From Bacteroidales bacterium (lineage in GTDB: Bacteria > Bacteroidota > Bacteroidia > Bacteroidales > Marinilabiliaceae): a stretch of 64,000 nt of DNA. Made by a program: the position numbers and the translations under genes. The DNA is taken from the NCBI GenBank assembly GCA_900766825.1, contig CAAFWU010000016.1:39182-103181 (forward strand), given 5' to 3'. This document shows, piece by piece, positions 45,952-54,864 of this stretch (within the stretch, counting starts at the first letter, position 1; every line of letters begins with the position of its first letter). The notes below the pieces were generated by a model that was not told the origin of the DNA, made no database searches, and saw nothing but the letters and a program-made list of their open reading frames with translations.

Positions 45952-46326
45952 AGATATTTATTTGTCTTAAAATTCTATTCTTTGCTTAAATTGTGTAACA
46001 TTTTTATAAGTATATTGTTCGGTGCTGTTCGTTAGTGCTTTTATTATTTAGTGACAATAATAGACCTACTGCTTTAAATTTCTATTTCAATTCATCACAC
46101 TTTCCAATCTGTAGCTGGTTCGTTAATTAAGATGTCTATTATACATTTTTTAAGTCCTATTTGACCCTATCTCTTTTGGCAATCTCTATGTTTTAATCTA
46201 TTTTTGTATTTATGTTTTACTTTTCTACGTACATTACGAACAGATAACTTCTTAATGGCAATTTTGTTCGTAAATTGTGTGTTAAGTAGCTGATTAGTAA
46301 TTTAATTCCACTAATATTTTAATATA
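45952..46326. other. Divergent intergenic region
   Basis: About 370 bases of strongly AT-rich DNA between the phosphatase (minus) and the methyltransferase (plus). No gene is supported and no clear plus-strand promoter could be fixed. Confidence 0.45.
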
Positions 46327-47904
46327 GTGAGCCGTAAGTCGCATAAGCCTAAGCCAAACGACGTTAATAAAGTCTCAGCTCCCCAAGCAGCCGATTTGGA
46401 CCCAATTTCTGGTCTCCCAAAACCTTTTGTGGATCGCATTTTGGCATCGCACCCCTCTGATGGCACCCAACTTATCGAGGCCATAGGCTCCGATCCATGG
46501 CTTTCTGTTCGTCTCAACCCCCTTAAAGCCAACCATTTTTCTTTCGGCTCCTCAACACCCGAACCCGTTGAGTGGTGTCCCAATGCCTTCTACCTCAAAG
46601 AGCGACCTTTTTTTACCCTCATACCCCAATTTCATGCTGGTGCCTTCTATGTTCAAGAGGCCTCCAGTATGTTCTTGAGCCGAGTTCTGAGCACCATTCA
46701 AAGTCAGTTGCCCCCTCAGCCCCTATGCCTCGACCTTTGTGCCGCCCCTGGTGGCAAGACTACCCTCTTGCTCAACCATTTTGCACAGTCGCTCCCACCA
46801 AGTGCACCAGCTTTGGTAGTGGCCAACGAGGTCATCAGAAACCGCGCTTGGATTCTCCGCGAGAACGTGGCCAAATGGGGCATGCCCAATGCCATGGTCA
46901 CCAACCTTAGGCCTGACCAAATTACAGCCTCGGGTGCCATGTTCGATCTCATCACAGTCGATGCCCCATGTTCGGGCGAGGGCATGTTCCGCAAGGACGA
47001 TGTGGCAATTGCCGAATGGACTCCAAAAGCCGCTGCCGATTGTGCCGATAGGCAACGTAAGATTCTCACAGACATATGGCCCGCTCTGCGTACGGGAGGT
47101 TTCCTTATCTACTCCACTTGCACCTTCAATCCTGCCGAGAATGAGCAGAATATGCAGTGGGCCATGGAGACCCTTGGTGCCGAATGCCTCTGCGTCGATG
47201 TTCAACCTTGGGCCGATGCCATAACCCGTATCCCATTCTCAGGTGGCGAGGGCTATGCCTTCTATCCCCATAAGGTCCGTGGCGAGGGCTTTTTCATCTG
47301 CCTTTTGCGCAAGAACCATCAGCAGCATTTTGATGACATCGACCCTGCGCAATTCCTTCAGACACAAACTGTGGGTTCGTCCATCTCCACGGCGCAAACA
47401 CCTGTTGCCGAAAGGCGTAAGGCTAAAGACCGTTCGATGACCAAAGGGACCCGCCCATATCCCGAGGCCCAAGCTTATGTGTCTGGGCTCCATACGTTTG
47501 TTGTAGATGATGACGTTGTGGCTCTCCCACCCACGCTGGCTTCCTCCATGTTGCAAATGCAGCAGAGGCTCAGTCCCATACTGTTGGGCACACCCGTTGG
47601 TTCGCTGCAAACAAAGGGGGGCAAGGGACCCGATAAGTCTGGCACTCAAGTCCTAAACCCTGCACCAGAGTTGGCTCTTTCCACGGCTTTTAACACCGAG
47701 GCGTTCCCGGTGGTAGAGGTCGATACGATTACTGCTCTCAAATTTTTGCATGGCGATAGCGATCTATCTATCTCTCCTGAGGAAGATGGTTGGATTGTGG
47801 TCTCGCACGACCATCTGCCCCTTGGTTTCGTCAAACGCATTGGCAACCGACTGAATAATTACTATCCCAAAGAGTGGCGCATTCGCATGAATTTGCCATC
47901 CTAA
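46327..47904 (+). CDS. RNA (cytosine-5) methyltransferase, NSUN/RsmF family
   Basis: A 525-residue rRNA m5C methyltransferase. SAM-binding motif CLDLCAAPGGKTTLL, motif IV VDAPCSGEGMFRK and the catalytic second cysteine in LIYSTCTFNPAENE are all present. The C-terminal 120 residues form the extra PUA-like/RNA-binding region (DLSISPEEDGWIVVSHDHLPLG). The start is a GTG at 46327; no ATG occurs before residue 118, so a non-ATG start is certain, although its exact position is not. Target is likely a 16S or 23S rRNA cytosine. Confidence 0.92.
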   Translation: MSRKSHKPKPNDVNKVSAPQAADLDPISGLPKPFVDRILASHPSDGTQLIEAIGSDPWLSVRLNPLKANHFSFGSSTPEPVEWCPNAFYLKERPFFTLIPQFHAGAFYVQEASSMFLSRVLSTIQSQLPPQPLCLDLCAAPGGKTTLLLNHFAQSLPPSAPALVVANEVIRNRAWILRENVAKWGMPNAMVTNLRPDQITASGAMFDLITVDAPCSGEGMFRKDDVAIAEWTPKAAADCADRQRKILTDIWPALRTGGFLIYSTCTFNPAENEQNMQWAMETLGAECLCVDVQPWADAITRIPFSGGEGYAFYPHKVRGEGFFICLLRKNHQQHFDDIDPAQFLQTQTVGSSISTAQTPVAERRKAKDRSMTKGTRPYPEAQAYVSGLHTFVVDDDVVALPPTLASSMLQMQQRLSPILLGTPVGSLQTKGGKGPDKSGTQVLNPAPELALSTAFNTEAFPVVEVDTITALKFLHGDSDLSISPEEDGWIVVSHDHLPLGFVKRIGNRLNNYYPKEWRIRMNLPS

Positions 47905-47943
47905 TTTCAATATCATACCATTTAAATCAATCAACCCACTTCT

Positions 47944-49407
47944 ATGTCAAACAAAACCCGCACACCATTATTGTGCCTCTGTTTTGCCCTTTTGAGCCAA
48001 CTGGCTTCTCCCCCAGCGTGTTTGGCCAACGATTTGGCAGCGCGCAAGGCTAAACAAGAGGCCGATGTTTGGGCTCAAGGTCAGGCTGTGGCTCAGAGTG
48101 TTCTGTTGCCCGTTATGGTCGACTCGGCCTTCTATATCACCGATTTCGGTGCCTCGCCCAAAGCCGATGCCGTTCGTAACGCACAGGCCATAAACAATGC
48201 CATCGATGCGGCCAATGCTGCAGGTGGAGGCAAAGTGGTGGTGCCCTATGGCCAATGGCTTACGGGTGCCATAACTCTCAAGAGCCATGTCAACCTCTTC
48301 CTCGAGAGTGGTGCAACACTTCTTTTCTCCACCAACCGAAATCACTATTTGCCCATTGTACGCACCCGTTGGGAGGGGCTGGACTGCTACAATCTTCGTC
48401 CCCTTATTTATGCCAATGGGGCAACCGACATTGCCATTACGGGCGAGGGTACCATAGATGGTCAGGCCAGCAACGAAAATTGGTGGTACTCTTGCGGTTC
48501 CGCTCGCTTTGGTTGGAAAGAGGGCATGCTCCGAACCGACAATAAGAACGATTTTACAGGTCGCCCATTGTTGGGCAAAATGGAAACCGAGAAGGTTGAT
48601 GTTGAGAAGCGCCGTATGGGGGTCATCGATGCCCTCCGTCCTCAGCTCATCAACTTTTTTGAGTGCGAACGTTGCCTTATTGAGGGCGTAACGCTTCGCA
48701 ACTCTCCGTTCTGGGTCATTCACCCCTGTTTCGTAACCAACCTGACTGTTCGCGACGTCTCTGTTGTCAGCCACGGTCCCAATTCGGATGGGTGCGACCC
48801 CGAGTGTAGCTCCAATGTGCTAATCGACAACTGTTTCTTCGACACGGGCGACGACTGTATTGCCATCAAGAGTGGCCGCAACAACGATGGGCGTGCCATC
48901 GACCGCCGTTCTGAAAACATTGTGGTTCGCAACTGCACCATGCGCAACGGTCACGGTGGTGTGGTCATAGGCAGCGAGATAACCAGCGGATGCCGTAATG
49001 TGTGGGTCTTCGATTGCAACATGGATAGCCCCGAACTCGAACGTGTAATTCGCATTAAGACAAACACTTGCCGCGGAGGCGTGGTGGAAAATGTTTTTGT
49101 GAAGAACGTAAATGTTGGTCAGTGTAAAGAGGCTGTGTTGAAAATCAATTTGGACTATTGGCCCCGAGAGGTTTGCGATCGCAGCTATCCACCTATTGTG
49201 CGAAACGTGCTCTTGCAGAATGTGGTGAGCCAAAAAAGTAAGTATGGTGTAATGACCATTGGTCTTCCCGATCTCGTTAACATTCAGGATATTAAGTTGG
49301 TGGACTGCAAATTCAATGGTGTGGCCGAGGGCAATAGCATCAAAGGCAAAGTGAGTGGCCTAAGCTCGACCAACCTCTTCATCAATGGCGAAAAGGTGAC
49401 ATTCTAA
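47944..49407 (+). CDS. Polygalacturonase-type glycoside hydrolase, GH28
   Basis: A 487-residue secreted enzyme with signal peptide (about 1-28). The right-handed beta-helix carries the GH28 catalytic motifs: NSDGCDP (NTD-type), DTGDDCIAIKSG with the two aspartates, GHGGVVIGSE and RIKT. It hydrolyses galacturonic-acid linkages in homogalacturonan or rhamnogalacturonan; exo or endo mode cannot be told. It is the first gene of a two-gene operon with GH43 (gap 23 bases). Confidence 0.93.
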   Translation: MSNKTRTPLLCLCFALLSQLASPPACLANDLAARKAKQEADVWAQGQAVAQSVLLPVMVDSAFYITDFGASPKADAVRNAQAINNAIDAANAAGGGKVVVPYGQWLTGAITLKSHVNLFLESGATLLFSTNRNHYLPIVRTRWEGLDCYNLRPLIYANGATDIAITGEGTIDGQASNENWWYSCGSARFGWKEGMLRTDNKNDFTGRPLLGKMETEKVDVEKRRMGVIDALRPQLINFFECERCLIEGVTLRNSPFWVIHPCFVTNLTVRDVSVVSHGPNSDGCDPECSSNVLIDNCFFDTGDDCIAIKSGRNNDGRAIDRRSENIVVRNCTMRNGHGGVVIGSEITSGCRNVWVFDCNMDSPELERVIRIKTNTCRGGVVENVFVKNVNVGQCKEAVLKINLDYWPREVCDRSYPPIVRNVLLQNVVSQKSKYGVMTIGLPDLVNIQDIKLVDCKFNGVAEGNSIKGKVSGLSSTNLFINGEKVTF

Positions 49408-49430
49408 CCCTAAACGAAAACACATTACCC

Positions 49431-51164
49431 ATGAATATCTTATCCAAAATCACAACTTTGGCGCTTGCCTGTGTTCTCTGCCTCCCCGCTGTGGCTCAGC
49501 AAGATAAGCCCTATGTGAGCAAGGTGTGGGTTGCCGACCTTGGCAATGGCAATTACCAAAACCCCGTGCTATATGCCGACTATTCGGATCCCGACGTTTG
49601 CCGTGTGGGCGACGACTATTATATGACGGCCTCCAGTTTCAATTGCATTCCTGGTTTGCCCATTTTGCACTCGCGAGATTTGGTCAACTGGGAACTTATT
49701 GGCTATGCCCTTGAGCGTCAGGTGCCTGCGATGGCTTATGCTCAGAACCAATCGCCTGCCATATCGTCGGCTCAGGACGGTCGCATCTTTGTAGAGAACC
49801 GTTTCGACCGCCCCTGTCATGGCGACGGCGTATGGGCTCCTGCCATTCGCTATCACAATGGTGAGTTTTATATCTACTGGGGCGACCCCGACGAAGGCAT
49901 CTTTATGGTCAAAACCAAGGACCCTGCTGGTCGTTGGGAGCCCCCCGTGTTGGTTCATAAGAGCAAGGGCATCATTGACACCTGCCCATTTTGGGACGAG
50001 GACGGACGCGCCTACATCGGCCACGGTTACGCTGGTTCGCGCGCTGGCGTCAAGAGCATCCTCGGCATGATTGAGATGACGCCCGACGGAACCCGTACTA
50101 TTGGCGAGGACCGCATGATTTATGATGGGCATGTGGACAACGTTACCATCGAGGGCGTCAAACTCTATAAGCAGGACGGCTATTATTATATATTGTGTCC
50201 TGCCGGTGGCGTCTCCACTGGTTGGCAATTGGCCATGCGCTCCAAGGACATATGGGGACCTTACGATTGGAAACGCGTCATGGCTCAAGGCAAGACAAAC
50301 ATCAACGGACCTCATCAGGGTGGTCTGGTGGACACCCCCGATGGCAGCGAACATTGGTTCCTCCACTTTCAGGACCTCGATGCCTATGGTCGCGTGGTTC
50401 TGCTCCAACCCGTTAAGTGGGTCGACGGCTGGCCTGTGATGGGCATCGATGCCGATGGCGACCTCTGTGGCGACCCCGTGGTCAAACACAAGAAACCATC
50501 CTTGGCTAAGCAGCCTATGCAGACACCTGTTGAGTCCGACACCTTCAGCAACAATAAGTTGGGTCTGCAATGGCAATGGCACTCCAATGCCAACGCCCTA
50601 TGGCACTTTGCCGATGCCCGTCAGGGTGTGCTGCGCCTCTTCTCTTGGCCATGGCCTGTGGACGGCAAGCCAGCCGAGAGCCTCTGGAAAGTTGGCAACC
50701 TCTTGCTCCAGAAGTTTCCTGCACCCAACTTCAAGGCCACAGCCAAAGTTAGGTTCCACCCCAGCGACAAACATTTGGGCGAACGTTGTGGCTTGGTGGT
50801 CATGGGTTTAGACTATGCCGCATTGGCACTGGAGAACACCGAATCGGGCATCAAGATGACACAAGTGCAAAACGTTGGAGCCAGCAAGGGCAAGAAAGAG
50901 GTGACCAAATCGGACGCCGTAACTGTTGCTGCCGACCAATGGATTTGGCTCCGCACAACCGTGAAAAACGAGGGCGATAAAGCAATATGCACCTTCTTCT
51001 ATAGCACAGATGGCAAGAAATTCAAGCAGTTGGGCGAGACCTTTACAGCAGCCCCAGGTAAATGGATTGGAGCCAAGGTTGGTATGTTCTGCACCCGTGC
51101 CAAACTCGTGACCAACGACGGTGGCTGGATGGATGCCGACGACTTTATCATTGACAAACTGTAG
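49431..51164 (+). CDS. Beta-xylosidase/alpha-arabinofuranosidase-like enzyme, GH43
   Basis: A 577-residue secreted enzyme (signal peptide about 1-22). The five-bladed propeller holds the GH43 residues: base Asp in YSDPDVCRVGDDYY, Asp in IDTCPFWDEDGRAYIG and acid Glu in VTIEGVKLYKQDGYYYI. A C-terminal beta-sandwich (about 365-577, LFSWPWPV and CGLVVMGLDYAAL) is the GH43 C2 module. The layout fits subfamily 12-type beta-xylosidases or arabinofuranosidases. With the GH28 gene it should trim pectin or xylan side chains in the periplasm. Confidence 0.92.
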   Translation: MNILSKITTLALACVLCLPAVAQQDKPYVSKVWVADLGNGNYQNPVLYADYSDPDVCRVGDDYYMTASSFNCIPGLPILHSRDLVNWELIGYALERQVPAMAYAQNQSPAISSAQDGRIFVENRFDRPCHGDGVWAPAIRYHNGEFYIYWGDPDEGIFMVKTKDPAGRWEPPVLVHKSKGIIDTCPFWDEDGRAYIGHGYAGSRAGVKSILGMIEMTPDGTRTIGEDRMIYDGHVDNVTIEGVKLYKQDGYYYILCPAGGVSTGWQLAMRSKDIWGPYDWKRVMAQGKTNINGPHQGGLVDTPDGSEHWFLHFQDLDAYGRVVLLQPVKWVDGWPVMGIDADGDLCGDPVVKHKKPSLAKQPMQTPVESDTFSNNKLGLQWQWHSNANALWHFADARQGVLRLFSWPWPVDGKPAESLWKVGNLLLQKFPAPNFKATAKVRFHPSDKHLGERCGLVVMGLDYAALALENTESGIKMTQVQNVGASKGKKEVTKSDAVTVAADQWIWLRTTVKNEGDKAICTFFYSTDGKKFKQLGETFTAAPGKWIGAKVGMFCTRAKLVTNDGGWMDADDFIIDKL

Positions 51165-51194
51165 GTCGGGGCTGATGCCTATTCTATAATATTG

Positions 51195-51246
51195 AAATCC
51201 CTTGTGCAAAGAGCTGAATGCTGTGCTGCACAAGGGATTTTTTGTT
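51195..51246 (+). terminator. Terminator of the GH28-GH43 operon
   Basis: AAATCCCTTGTGCA (51195-51208) pairs with TGCACAAGGGATTT (51227-51240), followed by TTTTG. Confidence 0.92.
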
Positions 51247-51302
51247 ACACAAATTAGGAATTGTGTGGGCTCTCGTTTTCGCTTTTTTGGCATATTATTA
51301 TC

Positions 51303-51310
51303 TATCTTTG
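51303..51310 (+). promoter_or_regulatory. -7 box directly before the amidase start
   Basis: TATCTTTG ends four bases before GTG 51315, so the mRNA would be leaderless or nearly so if this start is right. Confidence 0.6.
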
Positions 51311-51314
51311 CGTT

Positions 51315-52487
51315 GTGAAACCGAAGCAATACATACTTTTTCTTCTTCTCTTATTGCCCCTCTGCGGTGTTTGGGCGCAAACGCCGAGTCGCAAAACTGT
51401 TGAGCCATTGGCTGGTGAACGCATCGACCAATTGCTTCAACGCGCAGGTTTGTCGCCCGACAACAAGAAACTCTTCATTGCTCTTAATTGGAAAATTCTT
51501 ACCGATGACGATATGCTTATGATGGGCTATGCCTATCAAATTCCTAATAAACAAGACTTTGCAAACGCCCAATCTATAATAGACACCCAAGCCGAGGCTC
51601 GCAAAACCTATCGTGAGGCAAAAAAACAAAACTCTTCATCGCAAGTGTCGAAACCTGAGCCCAAAAAGGAGTCTCCAACCAACTCAACCTCACCCTCCAA
51701 AACAACAACAGTTGCTAAAGTCGAGAAACCCAAGTACGTCATTTTCCCCCTCTTGGGCAAAGCCAACGAAAGGGTAGATATTGTGGATAGCAAACTCGAG
51801 GGAGCCAGTTACTACTTAGTCTCAGGTCACGGCGGTCCCGACCCTGGGGCTCTGGCCACCTACAACGGCAAGACCATCAGCGAGGACGAGTACGCCTACG
51901 ACGTCATCCTCCGTTTGGCCCGTCAGTTGCTAAGCCATAGGGCTCAAGTCCATGTTATAATTCAGGACCCCGATGATGGCATACGTGACGATGCCGCCCT
52001 GCCTTGCGACGACCACGAGACTTGTATGGGAGCCCCCATACCGTTGGACCAAATAAAACGTCTGCAGCAAAGGTCCGACTCCATCAATGCCATTTATGCC
52101 CGCGAGGCCAAGGGAACCTACTGCCGCTCGGTCTTCATTCATGTGGACAGTCGAAGCAAAGAGAAACGCATCGACATCTTCTTCTACCATTTCATGAAAA
52201 GCATAAAGGGCGAACGCTTGGCTCGCACGCTGCGCGACAAGATGGAGGAGAAGTACAAAATTCACCAACCCCGACGTGGGTTCAGTGGCGAGGTGACAGA
52301 ACGAAACCTCTTTGTGCTCCGCGAAACCGACCCTGCTGGCGTATTTATCGAGATTGCCAACATTCAGAACAACATGGATTTGGTTCGTTTGGTAAAAGCC
52401 ACCAACCGCGAGGCAATGGCCCGCTGGATAGCCGAAGGCCTTATTGAGGACTATAAGGTCAGCAAGTCCTTCAAAACTAAATATTAG
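51315..52487 (+). CDS. N-acetylmuramoyl-L-alanine amidase (Amidase_3)
   Basis: A 390-residue exported zinc amidase. Signal peptide with a run of leucines (QYILFLLLLLPLCGVWAQ), then a Ser/Pro/Lys-rich linker (about 105-140) and the Amidase_3 domain. Zinc ligands are in VSGHGGPDPGA (His), the acidic residue after SEDEYAYD and VFIHVDSR (His); the catalytic glutamate is in GVFIEIANIQN. It cuts the bond between muramic acid and the peptide stem. GTG 51315 is preferred; the longer frame from TTG 51261 would begin inside the promoter. Single gene. Confidence 0.9.
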   Translation: MKPKQYILFLLLLLPLCGVWAQTPSRKTVEPLAGERIDQLLQRAGLSPDNKKLFIALNWKILTDDDMLMMGYAYQIPNKQDFANAQSIIDTQAEARKTYREAKKQNSSSQVSKPEPKKESPTNSTSPSKTTTVAKVEKPKYVIFPLLGKANERVDIVDSKLEGASYYLVSGHGGPDPGALATYNGKTISEDEYAYDVILRLARQLLSHRAQVHVIIQDPDDGIRDDAALPCDDHETCMGAPIPLDQIKRLQQRSDSINAIYAREAKGTYCRSVFIHVDSRSKEKRIDIFFYHFMKSIKGERLARTLRDKMEEKYKIHQPRRGFSGEVTERNLFVLRETDPAGVFIEIANIQNNMDLVRLVKATNREAMARWIAEGLIEDYKVSKSFKTKY

Positions 52488-52732
52488 ATTTAAGTCCCAA
52501 TATATCCTAATTCAAATTGCGCCAAATTTGCCATATATGTAACAAAGAGGGCAAAGTGTGCGTAACAAACAACATGCGAGGTTCCGCCATTCATGCGGCT
52601 TGCACAATGTTTATGCTCGTGACCACGGTAGCCTCGTGATTTATGTAAATAGAAAATCCTCTATCAGGCACCATAGCATTGGTGGCAATTGCAGCGGAGA
52701 AAGTTTTCGAAGCCAAAGGGCAACAGATACAG

Positions 52733-53692
52733 ATGGCCAACAACAACAATAATAAGATTTCTGAATATAGAGAGAGGCATAAAGCCACATCCTACCGTGT
52801 TAAGTCCGACTGCACGGTTGAGGAGTTCTTTGCCAAGCAAATGAGCGGTAAGAGCAAGACGGCTCAGCGTCAATTGCTTAGCAAAGGAGCCATAAGTGTT
52901 GATGGCAAAGTGCTTAAGCGTTTAGACGATTTGATTCTTGCTGGGTCCTACGTCACGGTGGCACCAAGACCCGAACCCCAATTTGTGATGCCCGATGGGC
53001 TCCGCATAATGTATGAGGACGATTGGATTATTGTTGTCTACAAAGAGGCGGGACTGCTCACCATTGCCACCAACAACGAGAAGGAGAAGACTGCATATGC
53101 CTACCTCTCGGCCTACCTCAAGTTCTATAATCGCAACGACAAGATATTTATTGTCCACCGCATCGACCGCTGGACCTCTGGCGTGCTAATTTTTGCAAAG
53201 AACGAGACCGCCCAAACCATCTTGCGTCACAATTGGGACGATATGGTGCTCAGCCGACGATATGTGGCTGTTGTAGAGGGACGTATGGAGTATACTGAGG
53301 GAACTATTTCCACTTGGTTAGAGGAGGACCCCGTAACCACCTATGTGCGCGTCACTCGTCCAGGCATTGGCAAGAAAGCTGTGACACACTACCGTCTGCT
53401 GGACGAAGTACCTGGCTATTCCCTCTTGGAACTACAGTTGGAGACGGGGCGCAAGAACCAGATTAGGGTTCACATGAACTACATTGGTCACCCCGTGGTT
53501 GGTGACAAAAAATATGGAGCTCATCTCGACCCCATTGGTCGTCTCTGCCTACACGCCCAGCAGATCGAGTTTGAGCACCCCATGACGGGTCGCATCCTCA
53601 ACTTCGAGAGCCGCATACCTGCCAACTTCCTCCAAATTTTGGAGAATAAGCGCAAGGAGATGGAGCGCCAACAACAAAACGATAACTATTAA
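52733..53692 (+). CDS. RluA-family pseudouridine synthase
   Basis: A 319-residue RNA-modifying enzyme. An S4-like RNA-binding domain (about 20-75, with KTAQRQLLSKGAISVDG) precedes the catalytic domain whose signature is VHRIDRWTSGVLIF with the catalytic aspartate; ELQLETGRKNQIRVHM and HPVVGDKKYG follow. It isomerises uridines in rRNA. The start ATG 52733 is preferred to an upstream TTG. The gap after it to 53741 is short. Target site unknown. Confidence 0.93.
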   Translation: MANNNNNKISEYRERHKATSYRVKSDCTVEEFFAKQMSGKSKTAQRQLLSKGAISVDGKVLKRLDDLILAGSYVTVAPRPEPQFVMPDGLRIMYEDDWIIVVYKEAGLLTIATNNEKEKTAYAYLSAYLKFYNRNDKIFIVHRIDRWTSGVLIFAKNETAQTILRHNWDDMVLSRRYVAVVEGRMEYTEGTISTWLEEDPVTTYVRVTRPGIGKKAVTHYRLLDEVPGYSLLELQLETGRKNQIRVHMNYIGHPVVGDKKYGAHLDPIGRLCLHAQQIEFEHPMTGRILNFESRIPANFLQILENKRKEMERQQQNDNY

Positions 53693-53740
53693 CAACACTT
53701 CAACAGTTTCATATTTCTCACCCCATAATATTCGTGTAAC

Positions 53741-53980
53741 ATGATTGACATTCTCATTTTCCTTGTCATTGGTGCCTTGGTCGGCTGGTTGGCTGGCAAA
53801 ATCATGAAAACTAAGTTCAGCATTCTGGGCAACATCATTGTTGGCGTTGTGGGTGGTGTGCTTGGTGGTTGGGTCTTCGGACTTCTGGGACTTGCTTGCA
53901 CATCCATGATTGGCAGTTTCATCGCCTCTGTTGTGGGTGCACTCCTGCTCATCTTCATCATCAAACTCATTCGCAAGTAA
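53741..53980 (+). CDS. GlsB/YeaQ/YmgE-family small membrane protein
   Basis: A 79-residue protein with three glycine-rich hydrophobic helices: IDILIFLVIGALVGWLAG, then IIVGVVGGVLGGWVFG and a final segment ending FIIKLIRK. This is the transglycosylase-associated (Tag/GlsB) family, often stress-induced, of unknown biochemical function. Complete in length. Confidence 0.9.
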   Translation: MIDILIFLVIGALVGWLAGKIMKTKFSILGNIIVGVVGGVLGGWVFGLLGLACTSMIGSFIASVVGALLLIFIIKLIRK

Positions 53981-54053
53981 GCGCAGTGTTCCAATAGATG
54001 AATATCAAGATGAACTCCATAGGTTGTCTATAACATCATTCATCATACCTTAC

Positions 54054-54087
54054 GGTGTCTGTTTTTATAACAGACGCCTTTTTTTGG
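54054..54087 (+). terminator. Terminator of the GlsB-like gene
   Basis: GGTGTCTGTT (54054-54063) pairs with AACAGACGCC (54069-54078), with one G-U, followed by seven T. Confidence 0.88.
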
Positions 54088-54173
54088 TGGATTATGCTGT
54101 CCGTTCTTACTGTTCGGCATTTTTTAGTCAAATTACACCATTTAAGAATTGTAGTCCACCTTGTTATAATAAA

Positions 54174-54188
54174 AAAGTGTTATTTTTG
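54174..54188 (+). promoter_or_regulatory. Promoter word AAAGTGTTATTTTTG upstream of rpiB
   Basis: TATTTTTG (54181-54188) is a -7 box, preceded by TTG at 54161-54163 (spacer 17). The 15-base word AAAGTGTTATTTTTG is identical to the one upstream of batD at 15248-15262. Confidence 0.55.
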
Positions 54189-54306
54189 GTTGTGGAATGA
54201 AGAAAGATTGCTAACATTTCCTGTGCTTAGTCCACATTTTATAGTGCGGAGGACAACGTGGCATACGGAAAATCATTCATGCCCAATCAAGATTTTTAAT
54301 ATAAAA

Positions 54307-54747
54307 ATGGAGAAAGATAAGATTGGAATGGCCAGTGACCACGCTGGTTTCAATATGAAAGAGGCCATAAAAGCCAGACTCATTGCTGCTGGCTATCAGG
54401 TTGTTGACTTTGGTACCCACTCGGCTGACAGTTGTGACTATGCCGACTATGCCCACCCATTGGCCCACGCCATTAGCACTGGCGAACTCACTCGTGGCAT
54501 TGCCTTCTGCGGTAGTGGTAATGGCATCAACATGACCCTCAACCACCACTGTGGCGTCCGTGCTGCCTACTGTTGGCAGGATGAGATAACTCGTTTGGCT
54601 CGCCAACACAACGATGCCAACATATGCGTCATGCCCGCCCGTTTCCTCTCCGAGCCCGACTGCTGGCAGTTTGCCCAAATCTTCCTCTCCACACCCTTTG
54701 AGGGCGGACGACATCAGAGGCGCATTGAGAAAATTGATCGTTTCTAA
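54307..54747 (+). CDS. rpiB: Ribose-5-phosphate isomerase B
   Basis: A 146-residue RpiB/LacAB-type isomerase. The motifs GMASDHAGFNMKE, VDFGTHSADSCDYADYAHP and FCGSGNGINMTLNHHCGVRA, with the catalytic Cys/Thr loop, are complete. It interconverts ribose- and ribulose-5-phosphate in the pentose phosphate pathway. ATG 54307 gives the normal N terminus; a longer frame from 54055 is rejected. Transketolase follows 117 bases later. Confidence 0.95.
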   Translation: MEKDKIGMASDHAGFNMKEAIKARLIAAGYQVVDFGTHSADSCDYADYAHPLAHAISTGELTRGIAFCGSGNGINMTLNHHCGVRAAYCWQDEITRLARQHNDANICVMPARFLSEPDCWQFAQIFLSTPFEGGRHQRRIEKIDRF

Positions 54748-54864
54748 CATTCAATTTGGGAACTTCAGTTCCCACTTCTCGTGTCAATTTCTTCCTCTGT
54801 CCTATTATCATTAGTATAAGGCAGCAGTTTTTGTCAATCTATAGAAACTAACAACAAGAGATAT

